Source: Agrococcus carbonis (GTDB lineage: Bacteria; Actinomycetota; Actinomycetes; Actinomycetales; Microbacteriaceae). From it: a stretch of DNA of 64,000 nucleotides. The position numbers and the translations under genes are program-made. The stretch covers positions 1,054,001 through 1,118,000 of the forward strand of contig NZ_LT629734.1 of NCBI RefSeq assembly GCF_900104705.1, in the 5' to 3' direction. Under the pieces are notes generated by a model. The model was not told where the DNA came from and ran no database searches. It was given only the letters and a program-made list of their open reading frames with translations. This document shows positions 42,451 through 50,787 of this stretch, one piece after another (position 1 is the first letter of the stretch; each line of letters begins with the position of its first letter).

Positions 42451-43677
42451 ATGCCGAGCCTGCGGGTGCGCACCGAGCGCGCTGAGCCCGGGCGCCTGCT
42501 GCAGCACGCCGACCCGCGCGCACCGCTGGCGATCCGGCGCGGCGCCGACGGCGTCGTCGGCCGCGGCGAGGCCATGCGGCTCGAGTTCCGCGGGCCCACC
42601 CGCTTCACCGATGCGGCGGATGCGTGGCGGCAGGTCGCGCGGGACGCCGTCGTCGACGACGCGGTCGGCGTGCCCGGCACGGGGCTCATCGCCTTCGGCG
42701 CCTTCGCGTTCGACGACGCCTCGACCGCGACGAGCGTGCTCATCGTGCCGAAGGTCGTCGTCGGCCGGCGGGGCGACGACGCGTGGATCACGTGGATCGG
42801 CGACGAGGGCGTGCTGCATCCGACCGCGGTCGAGGAGGTGCGCGTCGAGCTCACCGACGGCGCGATCGACCCGGCGCGCTACCGCGCGATGGTCGTCGAG
42901 GCGACCGAGCGCATCCGCGCCGGCGAGGCCGAGAAGGTCGTCGTGGCGCGCGACCGCGTGGGCCGGCTGCCGCAGGGCGGCGACGTGCGCTCGGTCGCGG
43001 TGGGGCTCGTGCAGCGCTATCCGGATGCGGTGACCTACGCCGTCGACGGCGTCATCGGTGCGAGCCCCGAGACGCTCATCGCGGCGCACCGCGGGCACTT
43101 CTTCTCGCGCGTGCTCGCCGGCACGGCCGCTCGCGGCGCGACGCCCGCGCTCGACGCCGAGATCGCCGAAGCGCTCGCCTCGGGCGACAAGGACCTGCGG
43201 GAGCACCGCTACGCGGCCGACTCGGCGCTCGAGGTGCTGCTCGCGCTCGCGCCGGATGCGCGCGCGTCGGAGCCGTTCCCGCTGCGGCTGCCCAACCTGT
43301 GGCACCTCGCGACCGACATCTCGGGCACCCTCGGCGACCGCTCGACGCTCGACGTGCTCGCGCTGCTGCACCCGACCGCAGCGGTCGCCGGCACGCCGCG
43401 CGCCGCGTCGCTCGCGCTCATCCGCGAGCTCGAGGGCGTCGACCGCGGGCGCTACGCGGGGCCGGTCGGCTGGATCGACGGCGAGGGCGGCGGCGAGTGG
43501 GTGATCGCGCTGCGGGGCGCCGAGATCGCGCCCGACGGGTCGATCCGGGCGTTCGCGGGGGCGGGGATCGTGGCGGGATCGGATGCGGACGCGGAGCTCG
43601 CCGAGACGGCGGTGAAGCTGCGGCCGATCACGGATGCGCTCGCGGACCCGCTGCCGGGGGCCGGCCCGGTCTCCTGA
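42451..43677 (+). CDS. menF: Isochorismate synthase
   Basis: Chorismate-utilising enzyme making isochorismate, the first menaquinone-specific step, 408 aa. The N-terminal part is variable. The conserved core includes ERIRAGEAEKVVVARDRVG (catalytic Lys region), GVIGASPETLIAAHRG and SRVLAGTAARG. GDKDLREHRYAADS and NLWHLATDISGTLG follow, then WIDGEGGGEWVIALRGAEIA. The order matches MenF/EntC rather than anthranilate or aminodeoxychorismate synthase. The location next to menG supports the menaquinone role. Repeat island 5 begins at its stop codon. Confidence 0.94.
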   Translation: MPSLRVRTERAEPGRLLQHADPRAPLAIRRGADGVVGRGEAMRLEFRGPTRFTDAADAWRQVARDAVVDDAVGVPGTGLIAFGAFAFDDASTATSVLIVPKVVVGRRGDDAWITWIGDEGVLHPTAVEEVRVELTDGAIDPARYRAMVVEATERIRAGEAEKVVVARDRVGRLPQGGDVRSVAVGLVQRYPDAVTYAVDGVIGASPETLIAAHRGHFFSRVLAGTAARGATPALDAEIAEALASGDKDLREHRYAADSALEVLLALAPDARASEPFPLRLPNLWHLATDISGTLGDRSTLDVLALLHPTAAVAGTPRAASLALIRELEGVDRGRYAGPVGWIDGEGGGEWVIALRGAEIAPDGSIRAFAGAGIVAGSDADAELAETAVKLRPITDALADPLPGAGPVS

Positions 43678-44056
43678 CGCGAGCGGGCTCCGCCCGCCCG
43701 CTCATCGACCTGCGGGGTGGGGCGGCTCCCTCGGTCGTCGAGCACCGCGTTCCCTCGGTCGTCGAGGAGGCCCGCAGGGCCGTATCCAGACGCGAGCGGT
43801 TCAGGTCTCGATACGCGGCCTGCGGCCGCTACTCGACCAGCGAGGGGGCACCTCGAGACGGGGCGGCCGGGTCTCGATACGCGGCCTGCGGCCGCTGCTC
43901 GACCAGCGAGGGGGCGGACCGAGGGGCCGGCCCGGTCTCCTAGGAAGAACGTGTACCCCAACACGTTGTTCGCCCATCCAGGGCGCGCGCCAGCGCGCTG
44001 AACAGCTCGTGACGCGAGCGGGCTCCGCCCGCGCGCTCCTCGACCTGCGGGTGGCG
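43668..44056. repeat. Repeat island 5 (both hairpin-repeat families)
   Basis: A GGTCTCCTGACGCGAGC copy runs over the menF stop at 43668. Two TCGGTCGTCGAG fragments lie at about 43731 and 43754. Two GGTCTCGATACGCGGCCTGC copies start at 43804 and 43873, and a final GCTCGTGACGCGAGC copy lies at about 44008-44056. An unrelated AT-richer hairpin sits at 43947. The 383-bp gap between the converging menF and ppk2 genes holds no supported gene. Confidence 0.88.
43947..43966. other. AACGTGT/ACACGTT hairpin in an AT-richer patch
   Basis: A 7-bp stem with a 6-nt loop, ACCCCA. It lies inside repeat island 5 but belongs to neither repeat family. It could be a terminator for menF, though no T-run follows. 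Confidence 0.4.
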
Positions 44057-44060
44057 CGGC

Positions 44061-44915
44061 CTACGGAGCGGGCCGGACGCCGCCGGTGGCGAGGAGGCGC
44101 TCGCGCTCGGCGGCGACGTCGAAGTCGGCGGCGGGCCACTGCGGGTCGATCGCCTCGAGCGCCTCGACGAGCAGCTCGTGCACCGCGAGCCGCGCGAACC
44201 ACTTGCGGTCGGCCGGCACGACGTGCCATGGCGCCGCCTCGGTCGCCGTGCGCTCGATGGCGATCTCGTACGCCTCCATGTACGCGGCCCAGTGCGCGCG
44301 CTCGTCGACGTCGCCCGGGTTGTACTTCCAGTGCTTGTCGGGGCGCTCGAGCCGCTCGAGCAGCCGCGCGCCCTGCTCCTCGAACGAGATGTGCAGCATG
44401 ACCTTGACGAGCCGGATGCCGCGCTCGGCGACCCGCTGCTCGAACTCGACGATCTGCCCGTAGCGCCGCTCGATCTCGTCGGCGGGCGTGAGCGACCGCA
44501 CCCGGTGGATCAGCACGTCCTCGTAGTGCGACCGGTCGAAGACGCCGATGAGGCCCGGCTCGGGCAGCTCGCGCTCGATGCGCCACAGGAAGTCGTGGGC
44601 GCGCTCCTCCTCGGTGGGCGCCTTGAACGCCTTGATGCGCACGCCCTGCGGGTCGACCTGCCCGACGACGTGCCGCATGATGCCGCCCTTGCCGGCGGTG
44701 TCCATGCCCTGCACCATCAGCAGCACCGCGCGCTCGTCGCCCGCGCGGCTCGCGGCGAAGAGCCGCTCCTGCAGCTCCCCCAAGCGCTTGGCGCCGCCCT
44801 CGAGCGCGGCCGTGCCCGCCTCCTTGTCGCCGTCGAAGCCGGGCGTCGAGCGCGGGTCGATGTCGTCGAGCCGGACGGAGCCGGTGGTGCGCAGCGCGTC
44901 GGTGATCGCAGTCAT
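44061..44915 (-). CDS. ppk2: Polyphosphate kinase 2 family nucleotide phosphotransferase
   Basis: Cytoplasmic enzyme moving phosphate between polyphosphate and nucleotides, 284 aa, single PPK2 domain. The Walker A-like GMDTAGKGGIMRHVV is followed by GVRIKAFKAPTEEERAHDFL, a lid and polyphosphate site. The Walker B region is GLIGVFDRSHYEDVLIHRV. The sequence resembles the class that phosphorylates AMP and ADP (class III), but the class call is tentative. The ATG at 44915 has TAGTCT 6 nt upstream. It is convergent with menF across repeat island 5. Confidence 0.93.
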   Translation of the reverse strand: MTAITDALRTTGSVRLDDIDPRSTPGFDGDKEAGTAALEGGAKRLGELQERLFAASRAGDERAVLLMVQGMDTAGKGGIMRHVVGQVDPQGVRIKAFKAPTEEERAHDFLWRIERELPEPGLIGVFDRSHYEDVLIHRVRSLTPADEIERRYGQIVEFEQRVAERGIRLVKVMLHISFEEQGARLLERLERPDKHWKYNPGDVDERAHWAAYMEAYEIAIERTATEAAPWHVVPADRKWFARLAVHELLVEALEAIDPQWPAADFDVAAERERLLATGGVRPAP

Positions 44916-44921
44916 GCGCAG

Positions 44922-44927
44922 AGACTA
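44922..44927 (-). promoter_or_regulatory. -10 box TAGTCT, leaderless start
   Basis: TAGTCT lies 6 nt before the ATG at 44915 of ppk2. Confidence 0.6.
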
Positions 44928-44956
44928 GTGCGCGGGGCTCCGCGCCCGTCGAGCGG

Positions 44957-46144
44957 CTACCGGGCGTCCGGCGCCGGCACCGACCGCGCCCGGCCACCCG
45001 CGACGCCCGGCCCGATGGCCTTGCGGATGCGGCCGTCGCCGCGCGCGGGGAGCTTGTTCTCGATCAGCCGGCTGACCCACGCGAGCTTGGGATCGGGGTC
45101 GATCAGCAGGGTCTTCACCGCGAGCGTCGCCGGCAGCGCGAGCAGCGCGCCGATCGGCCCGAGCGCGTAGGCCCACACGAGCAGCGACAGGAACGACGTC
45201 GCGGGGGTGACGCCCACCGCATCCCCCGCCACCTTCGGCTGGATGAGCGACTGCATGACGAAGTTGATGACGCTGAAGAGGATCGCCGTGAGGAGCGCGT
45301 TGATCGGCCCGTTGGCGAGCAGCGCCATGAGGGTGGGCGGGATGACGCCCAGCACGAAGCCGACGTTCGGGATGTAGTTCGTGACGAACGCGAACACCGC
45401 CCACACGAGCGCGAGCGGCACCCCGAGCGCGGTGAGCGCGACGAGGTCGAGCGCCGAGACGATGAGGCCGAACACCGTCGCGACGACCCAGTAGCGCTGC
45501 ACCCCGGCGGCGAAGCGGTCGACGCCGCGCACGATGCCGGGATTGGTGGCCGCGATGCGCTTCACGCGCTCGGGCAGGCCCATCGAATCCCACGCGAGGA
45601 AGAAGATGACGACGAACAGGGTCGCGAGGAAGCCGAGCGCGCTGCCGGCGTCGGAGGCGAGCGCCCCCACCGCGCCCGCGATCGCGCTCGGGCTGAAGGC
45701 GCTCTGCAGCTGCCGCAGCGCCTCGTCCTGCGAGATGCCGAGCGACTCGAGCCACCCGAGCATGTCGCGGTACATGCGGTTGAACTCGGCCGAGTAGCCG
45801 GGCAGCTCGGTGACGAGCGACTGCACCGACCAGTAGATCGACCACAGGAGCGCGATGAGGAAGCCGTAGACCGTCAGCAGCGACGCGAGCGCGGCGAGCG
45901 CGCGCGGCGTGCCGATGCGCAGCAGCCACTGCTGCAGCGGCATCACGGCGATCACGAGGTTGATGCCGAGGAACACGGGCGCCACGAACGTCGCCACCTG
46001 GCTCAGCAGGATGAGCACCGCGATCGCCGCGATGATCGAGAGCAGCACGATGAGCGTCCGCGGCAGCATCCAGCGCTGCTCGCGCTCGACGACCTGGGGC
46101 GCGGGCGGCGGCAGCTCGCGGCGCCGCTGCCACGGCCAGCGCAT
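44957..46144 (-). CDS. AI-2E family membrane transporter
   Basis: A 395-aa membrane protein with about eight spans of the AI-2E (TqsA/PerM) family. An N-terminal span pair (TLIVLLSIIAAIAVLILLSQ, VAPVFLGINLVIAVMPLQQW) is followed by an extracytoplasmic helical region with YSAEFNRMYRDMLGWLESLG. The C-terminal core is FVTNYIPNVGFVLGVIPPTL. Members export AI-2 or other small molecules; some act as Na+/H+ antiporters. The ATG shares one base with the stop of the SDR gene, placing it last in the menD-SDR-AI-2E run. Confidence 0.92.
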   Translation of the reverse strand: MRWPWQRRRELPPPAPQVVEREQRWMLPRTLIVLLSIIAAIAVLILLSQVATFVAPVFLGINLVIAVMPLQQWLLRIGTPRALAALASLLTVYGFLIALLWSIYWSVQSLVTELPGYSAEFNRMYRDMLGWLESLGISQDEALRQLQSAFSPSAIAGAVGALASDAGSALGFLATLFVVIFFLAWDSMGLPERVKRIAATNPGIVRGVDRFAAGVQRYWVVATVFGLIVSALDLVALTALGVPLALVWAVFAFVTNYIPNVGFVLGVIPPTLMALLANGPINALLTAILFSVINFVMQSLIQPKVAGDAVGVTPATSFLSLLVWAYALGPIGALLALPATLAVKTLLIDPDPKLAWVSRLIENKLPARGDGRIRKAIGPGVAGGRARSVPAPDAR

Positions 46145-47052
46145 CAGCGCACCTCCTCGTCGGACGCCGCCGGCGCGACCGCTGCGCCGGGATGCGCGGC
46201 GCCGGGATGCGCGGCGCCGCCCGGGCGCCCCCGGAAGCCCTCCATGCCCTCGTTGACGCCCAGCGCATCCGCGAGCCGGTCGGCGACCGCGGTCGGCAGC
46301 GCCTTGATCGCGGGCACGAGGCGCACGAGCGGCGGCAGCGCGAGCAGCGGCCGACGGGAGTCGATCGCGGCGAGGATCTGCGTCGCGACGGTCGCGGCCG
46401 AGAGGATCGGCAGCAGCGCCGGCACCTTCGTCGTGACGCCGTCGAACATCCCGGTATCGATGTAGAAGGGCGCGACGGTGAGCGTCGTGATCGGCGAGCG
46501 CTCCTTGCGCAGCTCGGCGCGCAGCGACTCCATGAAGCCGACGGCCGCGAACTTGCTCGCCGCGTAGTCGGTCTGGCCGGCGACGCCGATGAAGCCCGCG
46601 GCGCTCGCGACCGTGACGATGCGGCCGCGGCCCGCGTCGCGCATCGCCGGCAGCAGGGCGCGCGTGACGAGGATGGGTGCGATCGCGTTGACGCGCATCG
46701 TCAGCTCGATCTGCGCCGGGGTGAGCTCGGCCAGCGGCCGGCCCGAGACGACTCCGGCGTTGTTGACGAGCACGTCGACGGGGCCGAGCATGAGCGTCTC
46801 GGCGGCGGCAAGCTCGATCGCGTCGGCGTCGCCGAGGTCGACGACGACCGCCGAGCCGCGACCGCCCACGGCGCTCGCCTCGCCGGCGACGGCCCGCGCT
46901 GCGGCCGCGTCGCGGTCCCAGATGACGACGTGCGCGCCCTTGCGCGCCGCGCCGAGGGCGACGAGGCGCCCGATGCCGCTGCCGCCACCCGTGATGACGA
47001 CCGTGGTGCCGCGCGCGACGCGCACCCCCGGGCGCTCAGAGCTGCTGCGCAT
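46144..47052 (-). CDS. Short-chain dehydrogenase/reductase
   Basis: NAD(P)-dependent oxidoreductase, 302 aa, classical SDR. The cofactor motif is TTVVITGGGSGIGRLVALGA (T-G-x3-G-x-G), then DVLVNNAGVVSGRPL (N-N-A-G). The catalytic Ser-Tyr-Lys appear in VTVASAAGFIGVAGQTDYAA followed by SKFAAVGFMESL. The C-terminus has a tandem AAHPG repeat, from a duplicated 15-bp element, before PAASDEEVR. The first 17 bp overlap the menD 3' end. Substrate unknown; nothing ties it to menaquinone beyond position. Confidence 0.93.
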   Translation of the reverse strand: MRSSSERPGVRVARGTTVVITGGGSGIGRLVALGAARKGAHVVIWDRDAAAARAVAGEASAVGGRGSAVVVDLGDADAIELAAAETLMLGPVDVLVNNAGVVSGRPLAELTPAQIELTMRVNAIAPILVTRALLPAMRDAGRGRIVTVASAAGFIGVAGQTDYAASKFAAVGFMESLRAELRKERSPITTLTVAPFYIDTGMFDGVTTKVPALLPILSAATVATQILAAIDSRRPLLALPPLVRLVPAIKALPTAVADRLADALGVNEGMEGFRGRPGGAAHPGAAHPGAAVAPAASDEEVR

Positions 47053-48721
47053 CCGTCTCCTCCTCCAGCACGGCTTCGATGATGCCCGGTCTCGACTGCG
47101 AGAGGGCCCGGCGCAGGCCCGCGCGGTCGGTCACGCGCTCGAACGGCCACCCGTAGGCGGCCGCGAGGTGCGCGAGGTCGACGTCGTGCGGGGTGCGCTG
47201 CACGCGGGCGAAGTCGTCGGCGTCGGCGGTGCCGGCGACCTCGAGCAGGTCGAAGAGGCTGCCGCCGAAGTCGTTGCCGACGACGATCTGCAGTCGCGGG
47301 CGCTCCTCCCCCGGCGGCACGTGCAGTCCGCCCGCGTCGTGCAGCAGCGCGAGGTCGCCGATGAGCAGGCGCGTGAAGCCGCCGACGCCCGAGCGGTCGT
47401 GCGCGATCGCGATGCCGGATGCGGTGCTGACGGTGCCGTCGATGCCGGCGAGGCCGCGGTTCGCCCGCGCCGTCACGGCCTTGGGACCTGCCCACGCGTC
47501 GAGCTCGCGGATGAGGCGGCTCGCCGCGACGACGAGCCGGTCGTGCGGCCACGTGCGATCCCACACCTGGCTGACGAGCTCGCGGCGCGTGATGGGCGTG
47601 CGGCCCTCGGCGAGCTCGGCGCGCGCGTAGGCGGCGCGCGAGAGGTCGGAGTCGGGGGCTGCCTCGGCATCGCGCTCGGCGGCGAGGGCGCGGCCGGCGA
47701 CGACCCACTCGTCGATCCACGCCGCGCCGATGCCCTCGGCGTCGGCTTCCGCAGGCTCGACCTCGATGCGGCCGGTGAGCAGCGTCGTCTCGCCGGCGCC
47801 GCGCACGTTGTCCTGCCCCGCGCGGCCGAGCACCACGACGTGCACGTCGGGACGGCGGATGAGCGCGGTCACCGCGCGGGAGAGCGTCGGGTGACCGACG
47901 ACGACGGCCCGCCGCACGCGCTCGCCGAGCCGCGCGAGCACGTCGCGGCCGTGCGGCACGAACGCGGGGCCGAAGCGCGCGCCCGACGTCGGCTCGGCGA
48001 TGAGCGGCGCACCGATCGCCTCGGCGAGGCCGGCGGCGGCCCGGCCCGCGTCGGCGCCGGCGATCACGACGGTGGCCGGCGCCGCGCCGAGCGACGCCGT
48101 CGGCACCGGCGGGCGGCCGACGCGCTCGACCGGCAGCGGCTCGGCGGGCGCGCCGCCCGAGAGCGGCTCGCGGAAGCCGATGTTGAGCTGCACGGGGCCG
48201 GGCTCGGTGTGGTGGCCGCTCGCGTCGTCGCCGCGCCAGCCGAGCGCCGCGCGCACGGCGGCGACGGCGTCCTGCTCGGGGTGGCGCAGCGCATCCGCCC
48301 CCACATCGATCACGACGCGGCCGGCGTCGCCGAAGATGCCGGGCTGGTGCGCGGTCTGGTTGGCGCGGATGCCCTGCAGCTCGGCGGGCCGGTCGGCGGT
48401 GACGGCGATGAGCGGCACGTCGGCGTGGTGCGCCTCGAGCATCGCGGGGTGCAGGTTCGCGAGCGCGGTGCCGCTCGTGACGACGATCGCTGCGGGGCTG
48501 CCCGTCTCGCGCGCGAGCCCGAGGGCGAGGAAGCCGGCGCTGCGCTCGTCGATGCGCACGTGCAGCGCGAGGCGCCCATCGCGCGCGGCGCGCGCCGCGG
48601 CGAGCGCGATCGCCTGCGAGCGCGAGCCCGGGCAGACGACGAGGTCGGTGACGCCGGCTGCGGCGAGCGCGCCGACGAGGCGATCGGCGTAGGCGGCTGC
48701 CGGCAGCGCCGGCTCAGGCAC
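47036..48721 (-). CDS. menD: 2-succinyl-5-enolpyruvyl-6-hydroxy-3-cyclohexene-1-carboxylate synthase
   Basis: Thiamine-diphosphate enzyme joining isochorismate and 2-oxoglutarate, 561 aa. The N-terminal pyrimidine-binding part includes VTDLVVCPGSRSQAIALAAA with GFLALGLARETGSPAAIVVT. RANQTAHQPGIFGDAGR is MenD-specific. The ThDP/Mg motif is LIGDLALLHDAGGLHV with GNDFGGSLFDLLEVAG. The GTG at 48721 lies within the 3' end of the upstream PLDc_N gene (8-bp overlap). It probably uses isochorismate from the MenF encoded 4 kb away. Confidence 0.95.
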   Translation of the reverse strand: MPEPALPAAAYADRLVGALAAAGVTDLVVCPGSRSQAIALAAARAARDGRLALHVRIDERSAGFLALGLARETGSPAAIVVTSGTALANLHPAMLEAHHADVPLIAVTADRPAELQGIRANQTAHQPGIFGDAGRVVIDVGADALRHPEQDAVAAVRAALGWRGDDASGHHTEPGPVQLNIGFREPLSGGAPAEPLPVERVGRPPVPTASLGAAPATVVIAGADAGRAAAGLAEAIGAPLIAEPTSGARFGPAFVPHGRDVLARLGERVRRAVVVGHPTLSRAVTALIRRPDVHVVVLGRAGQDNVRGAGETTLLTGRIEVEPAEADAEGIGAAWIDEWVVAGRALAAERDAEAAPDSDLSRAAYARAELAEGRTPITRRELVSQVWDRTWPHDRLVVAASRLIRELDAWAGPKAVTARANRGLAGIDGTVSTASGIAIAHDRSGVGGFTRLLIGDLALLHDAGGLHVPPGEERPRLQIVVGNDFGGSLFDLLEVAGTADADDFARVQRTPHDVDLAHLAAAYGWPFERVTDRAGLRRALSQSRPGIIEAVLEEETDAQQL

Positions 48722-49241
48722 GCGCGGCGTCGCCGCCGTCGCCGGGCGCGCGGTGGCCCTGGCCGTCGGCGTCGCCCTCGGCGTCCTTCGGGTCGTCCTT
48801 CGACCGCGTCGGCTTGGGCTTCGGGCTCGGCTTCGGCGCCGGCTGCTGCGGCTGGCTCAGCGGCTGGTCGGCGTCGTCGCGCTCCGGCTCGGGCGACGCG
48901 GTGCGCGGGGCCTCGGGCGCGCCCTGGAAGTCCTCGGCGTCGAGCGCGGCGAGCTGCGCCTCGAGCTCGGCGATGCGGCGGTCGGCCTCCTCGTCGGTCA
49001 CGTCGCTCGAGCGCGAGAACGAGGGGTCGTCGTCGGGTGCGTACGGGCGGGCCTGCGAGCGCGGTCCCTTGCCCCACGCGAGCCAGCCGACCGGTCCGAT
49101 CACGGGCAGCACGACGATGAGCACCACCCACAGCACCCGGTTCAGGCGGCGGATGCGCCGGTCGTCCGTGACCGTCAGGTCGACGAGCGCGTAGACCGTG
49201 ACCACGAGGGCCAGGATCCCGCCGATGATGAGCCACCGCAT
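48714..49241 (-). CDS. PLDc_N-domain membrane protein
   Basis: A 175-aa protein with two N-terminal spans (LIIGGILALVVTVYALVDLT and NRVLWVVLIVVLPVIGPVGW followed by LAWGKGP), the PLDc_N signature also found at the front of cardiolipin synthases. No catalytic HKD motif follows. The rest is an acidic, coiled segment (DEEADRRIAELEAQLAALDA) and a Pro/Lys-rich tail that is probably disordered. Function unknown. The ATG has TACCCT 6 nt upstream. It is translationally linked to menD. Confidence 0.88.
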   Translation of the reverse strand: MRWLIIGGILALVVTVYALVDLTVTDDRRIRRLNRVLWVVLIVVLPVIGPVGWLAWGKGPRSQARPYAPDDDPSFSRSSDVTDEEADRRIAELEAQLAALDAEDFQGAPEAPRTASPEPERDDADQPLSQPQQPAPKPSPKPKPTRSKDDPKDAEGDADGQGHRAPGDGGDAARA

Positions 49242-49247
49242 GGCTCC

Positions 49248-49253
49248 AGGGTA
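49248..49253 (-). promoter_or_regulatory. -10 box TACCCT, leaderless start
   Basis: TACCCT lies 6 nt before the ATG at 49241 of the PLDc_N gene, and would also drive menD. Confidence 0.5.
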
Positions 49254-49277
49254 CGACGTGCGGCTATGGGTCGCTCA

Positions 49278-49283
49278 TAGACT
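49278..49283 (+). promoter_or_regulatory. -10 box TAGACT, leaderless start
   Basis: TAGACT lies 6 nt before the ATG at 49290 of the DUF4229 gene. Confidence 0.6.
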
Positions 49284-49289
49284 TGATCC

Positions 49290-49661
49290 ATGGCCCCCTC
49301 GATGCGCTACCTCATCGTGCGCACCCTCCTCTTCCTCCTGCCGTTCGCCGTGCTGATGATCGCGCGGGTCGAGTGGTGGCTCGCGCTGCTGGTCTCGCTC
49401 GCGTTCGCCTTCGCCGCCTCGATCGTGTTCTTCCCGCGGCTGCGCGAGGAGGCCGCCGCCGACCTGCAGCGGATGCGCGAGGGCCGCAAGCGCGTCGGCG
49501 CCGGCCCCGACGACGCCGACGTCGAGGATGCGGCGCTGCACGCGGGAGACGCCGGGCACGAGGCTCGTGCCGACAGCGGGCGGGAGCCGGGCGACGAGGC
49601 CGGTGGGGAGCCGGGCGAGCCGGACGCGCAGGACGACCGCGACGCATCCGCCCGCCCGTAG
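49290..49661 (+). CDS. DUF4229 family membrane protein
   Basis: A 123-aa protein. Two adjacent spans (RYLIVRTLLFLLPFAVLMIA and LALLVSLAFAFAASIVFF) are followed by the conserved RLREEAAADLQRMREGRK. A Gly/Asp/Glu-rich tail makes up the last 60 residues and is probably disordered. DUF4229 genes sit next to menA in many actinobacteria, as here (convergent, 24 bp apart), but no function is established. Confidence 0.85.
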   Translation: MAPSMRYLIVRTLLFLLPFAVLMIARVEWWLALLVSLAFAFAASIVFFPRLREEAAADLQRMREGRKRVGAGPDDADVEDAALHAGDAGHEARADSGREPGDEAGGEPGEPDAQDDRDASARP

Positions 49662-49685
49662 CCCGACGAGCGAGCCGGGCGGCGC

Positions 49686-50642
49686 TCAGGCGATGACGAA
49701 GCCCGCCGGTCCGCCCCAGATCGCCACGGCGAGCCCGACGCCGTAGAGCAGCGCCGTGAGGCCGGTGAGGCCGAGCGCCGTGATGAGGTCGCGGGGGGTG
49801 CGCGCCATGACGACGATCACCATCGCGGGGCCCGCGATGAGCAGCACGGCGAAGACCGCGACGCCGTAGACGAGCGCGAACGAGTAGATCCACAGCACGA
49901 CGAACGGCACGAGCATCAGCAGCACGTAGAGCGCCTTCGACGCGCGGCGGCCGATGAGGGTCGCGAGGCTGCGCTTGCCGGCGGCGCGGTCGGTCTCGAT
50001 GTCGCGCAGGTTGTTGCACAGCATGAGCGCTGCGGAGATCGCGCCGATCGCGATGCCGAGCGCGACCGAGTCCTCGGTGACGCGGCCGAGCATCGCGTAG
50101 ACGGTGCCGATGACGGCGACCGGCCCGAAGAACAGGAAGGCCATGAGCTCGCCGAGCGCGTAGTAGCCGTACGGCCGCTTGCCGCCCGTGTAGCCCCACG
50201 CGGCGGCGATGCAGACGACGCCGACGAGCAGCAGCCACCAGCGGCCCGAGAGCAGCACGACCGCGAGGCCTGCAACGGCGCCTGCGGCGAGGAAGGCGAT
50301 CGCGACGTTCCGCACGGTGCGCGGCGCGGCCTTGCCGGCGCCGATGAGGCGGCCGGGGCCGACGCGCACCGCATCCGTGCCCCGCACCCCGTCGGAGTAG
50401 TCGTTGGCGAAGTTCACGCCGATCTGCAGGAAGACCGCGAGCGCGAGGCACGCGAGCGCGATGCCCAGGTGGTAGCCCTCGGCGTTGAACGCGGCGGCGG
50501 TGCCGAGCGCGACGGGGGCGATCGCCATGCCGAGGGTGCGGGGGCGGGATGCGGCGATCCAGTCGCGCGCGGTCGCGGGCCGGGGGGCGGTGCCCTCCTG
50601 CTGCGCGCGCTTGGCTGGGTTGCCGGAACGTGAGGAGGCCAT
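49686..50642 (-). CDS. menA: 1,4-dihydroxy-2-naphthoate polyprenyltransferase
   Basis: Integral-membrane UbiA-family enzyme attaching the polyprenyl chain to dihydroxynaphthoate, 318 aa with about eight to nine spans. The first Asp motif is NFANDYSDGVRGTDAVRVGP, the second NNLRDIETDRAAGKRSLATL; both bind Mg-diphosphate. RPRTLGMAIAPVALGTAAA near the start is MenA-like. The ATG at 50642 has TACCAT 7 nt upstream. It would use chains made by the synthase at 40623 and pass product to MenG. Confidence 0.95.
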   Translation of the reverse strand: MASSRSGNPAKRAQQEGTAPRPATARDWIAASRPRTLGMAIAPVALGTAAAFNAEGYHLGIALACLALAVFLQIGVNFANDYSDGVRGTDAVRVGPGRLIGAGKAAPRTVRNVAIAFLAAGAVAGLAVVLLSGRWWLLLVGVVCIAAAWGYTGGKRPYGYYALGELMAFLFFGPVAVIGTVYAMLGRVTEDSVALGIAIGAISAALMLCNNLRDIETDRAAGKRSLATLIGRRASKALYVLLMLVPFVVLWIYSFALVYGVAVFAVLLIAGPAMVIVVMARTPRDLITALGLTGLTALLYGVGLAVAIWGGPAGFVIA

Positions 50643-50649
50643 CGCCTCG

Positions 50650-50655
50650 ATGGTA
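50650..50655 (-). promoter_or_regulatory. -10 box TACCAT, leaderless start
   Basis: TACCAT lies 7 nt before the ATG at 50642 of menA. Confidence 0.5.
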
Positions 50656-50709
50656 GCCGCCGGGCGGCCGGGGCCGCCGCTCGTCTGCAGCTCGCGCGAC
50701 CACCGGGCT

Positions 50710-50768
50710 CAACGGCCATGCGGCGCGGATGTGCACGGCACGTGCACATGCGTCGCGCATGGCCGTTG
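50710..50768. repeat. 59-bp palindromic repeat, copy A
   Basis: Arms of 25 bp around a 9-nt centre (ACGGCACGT). The ends are CAACGGCCAT/ATGGCCGTTG and the inner arms GATGTGC/GCACATG, with four mismatches in the middle. Copies B and C lie at 57026 and 58010. It occupies the gap between the menE stop and the menA start. Confidence 0.9.
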
Positions 50769-50787
50769 GGTGCTGGAGGTTCGGTCG

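Noticed and set aside
43678..44060. Small genes in repeat island 5
   Set aside because: Short frames here translate the repeats themselves and have no start signal or coding-like composition.
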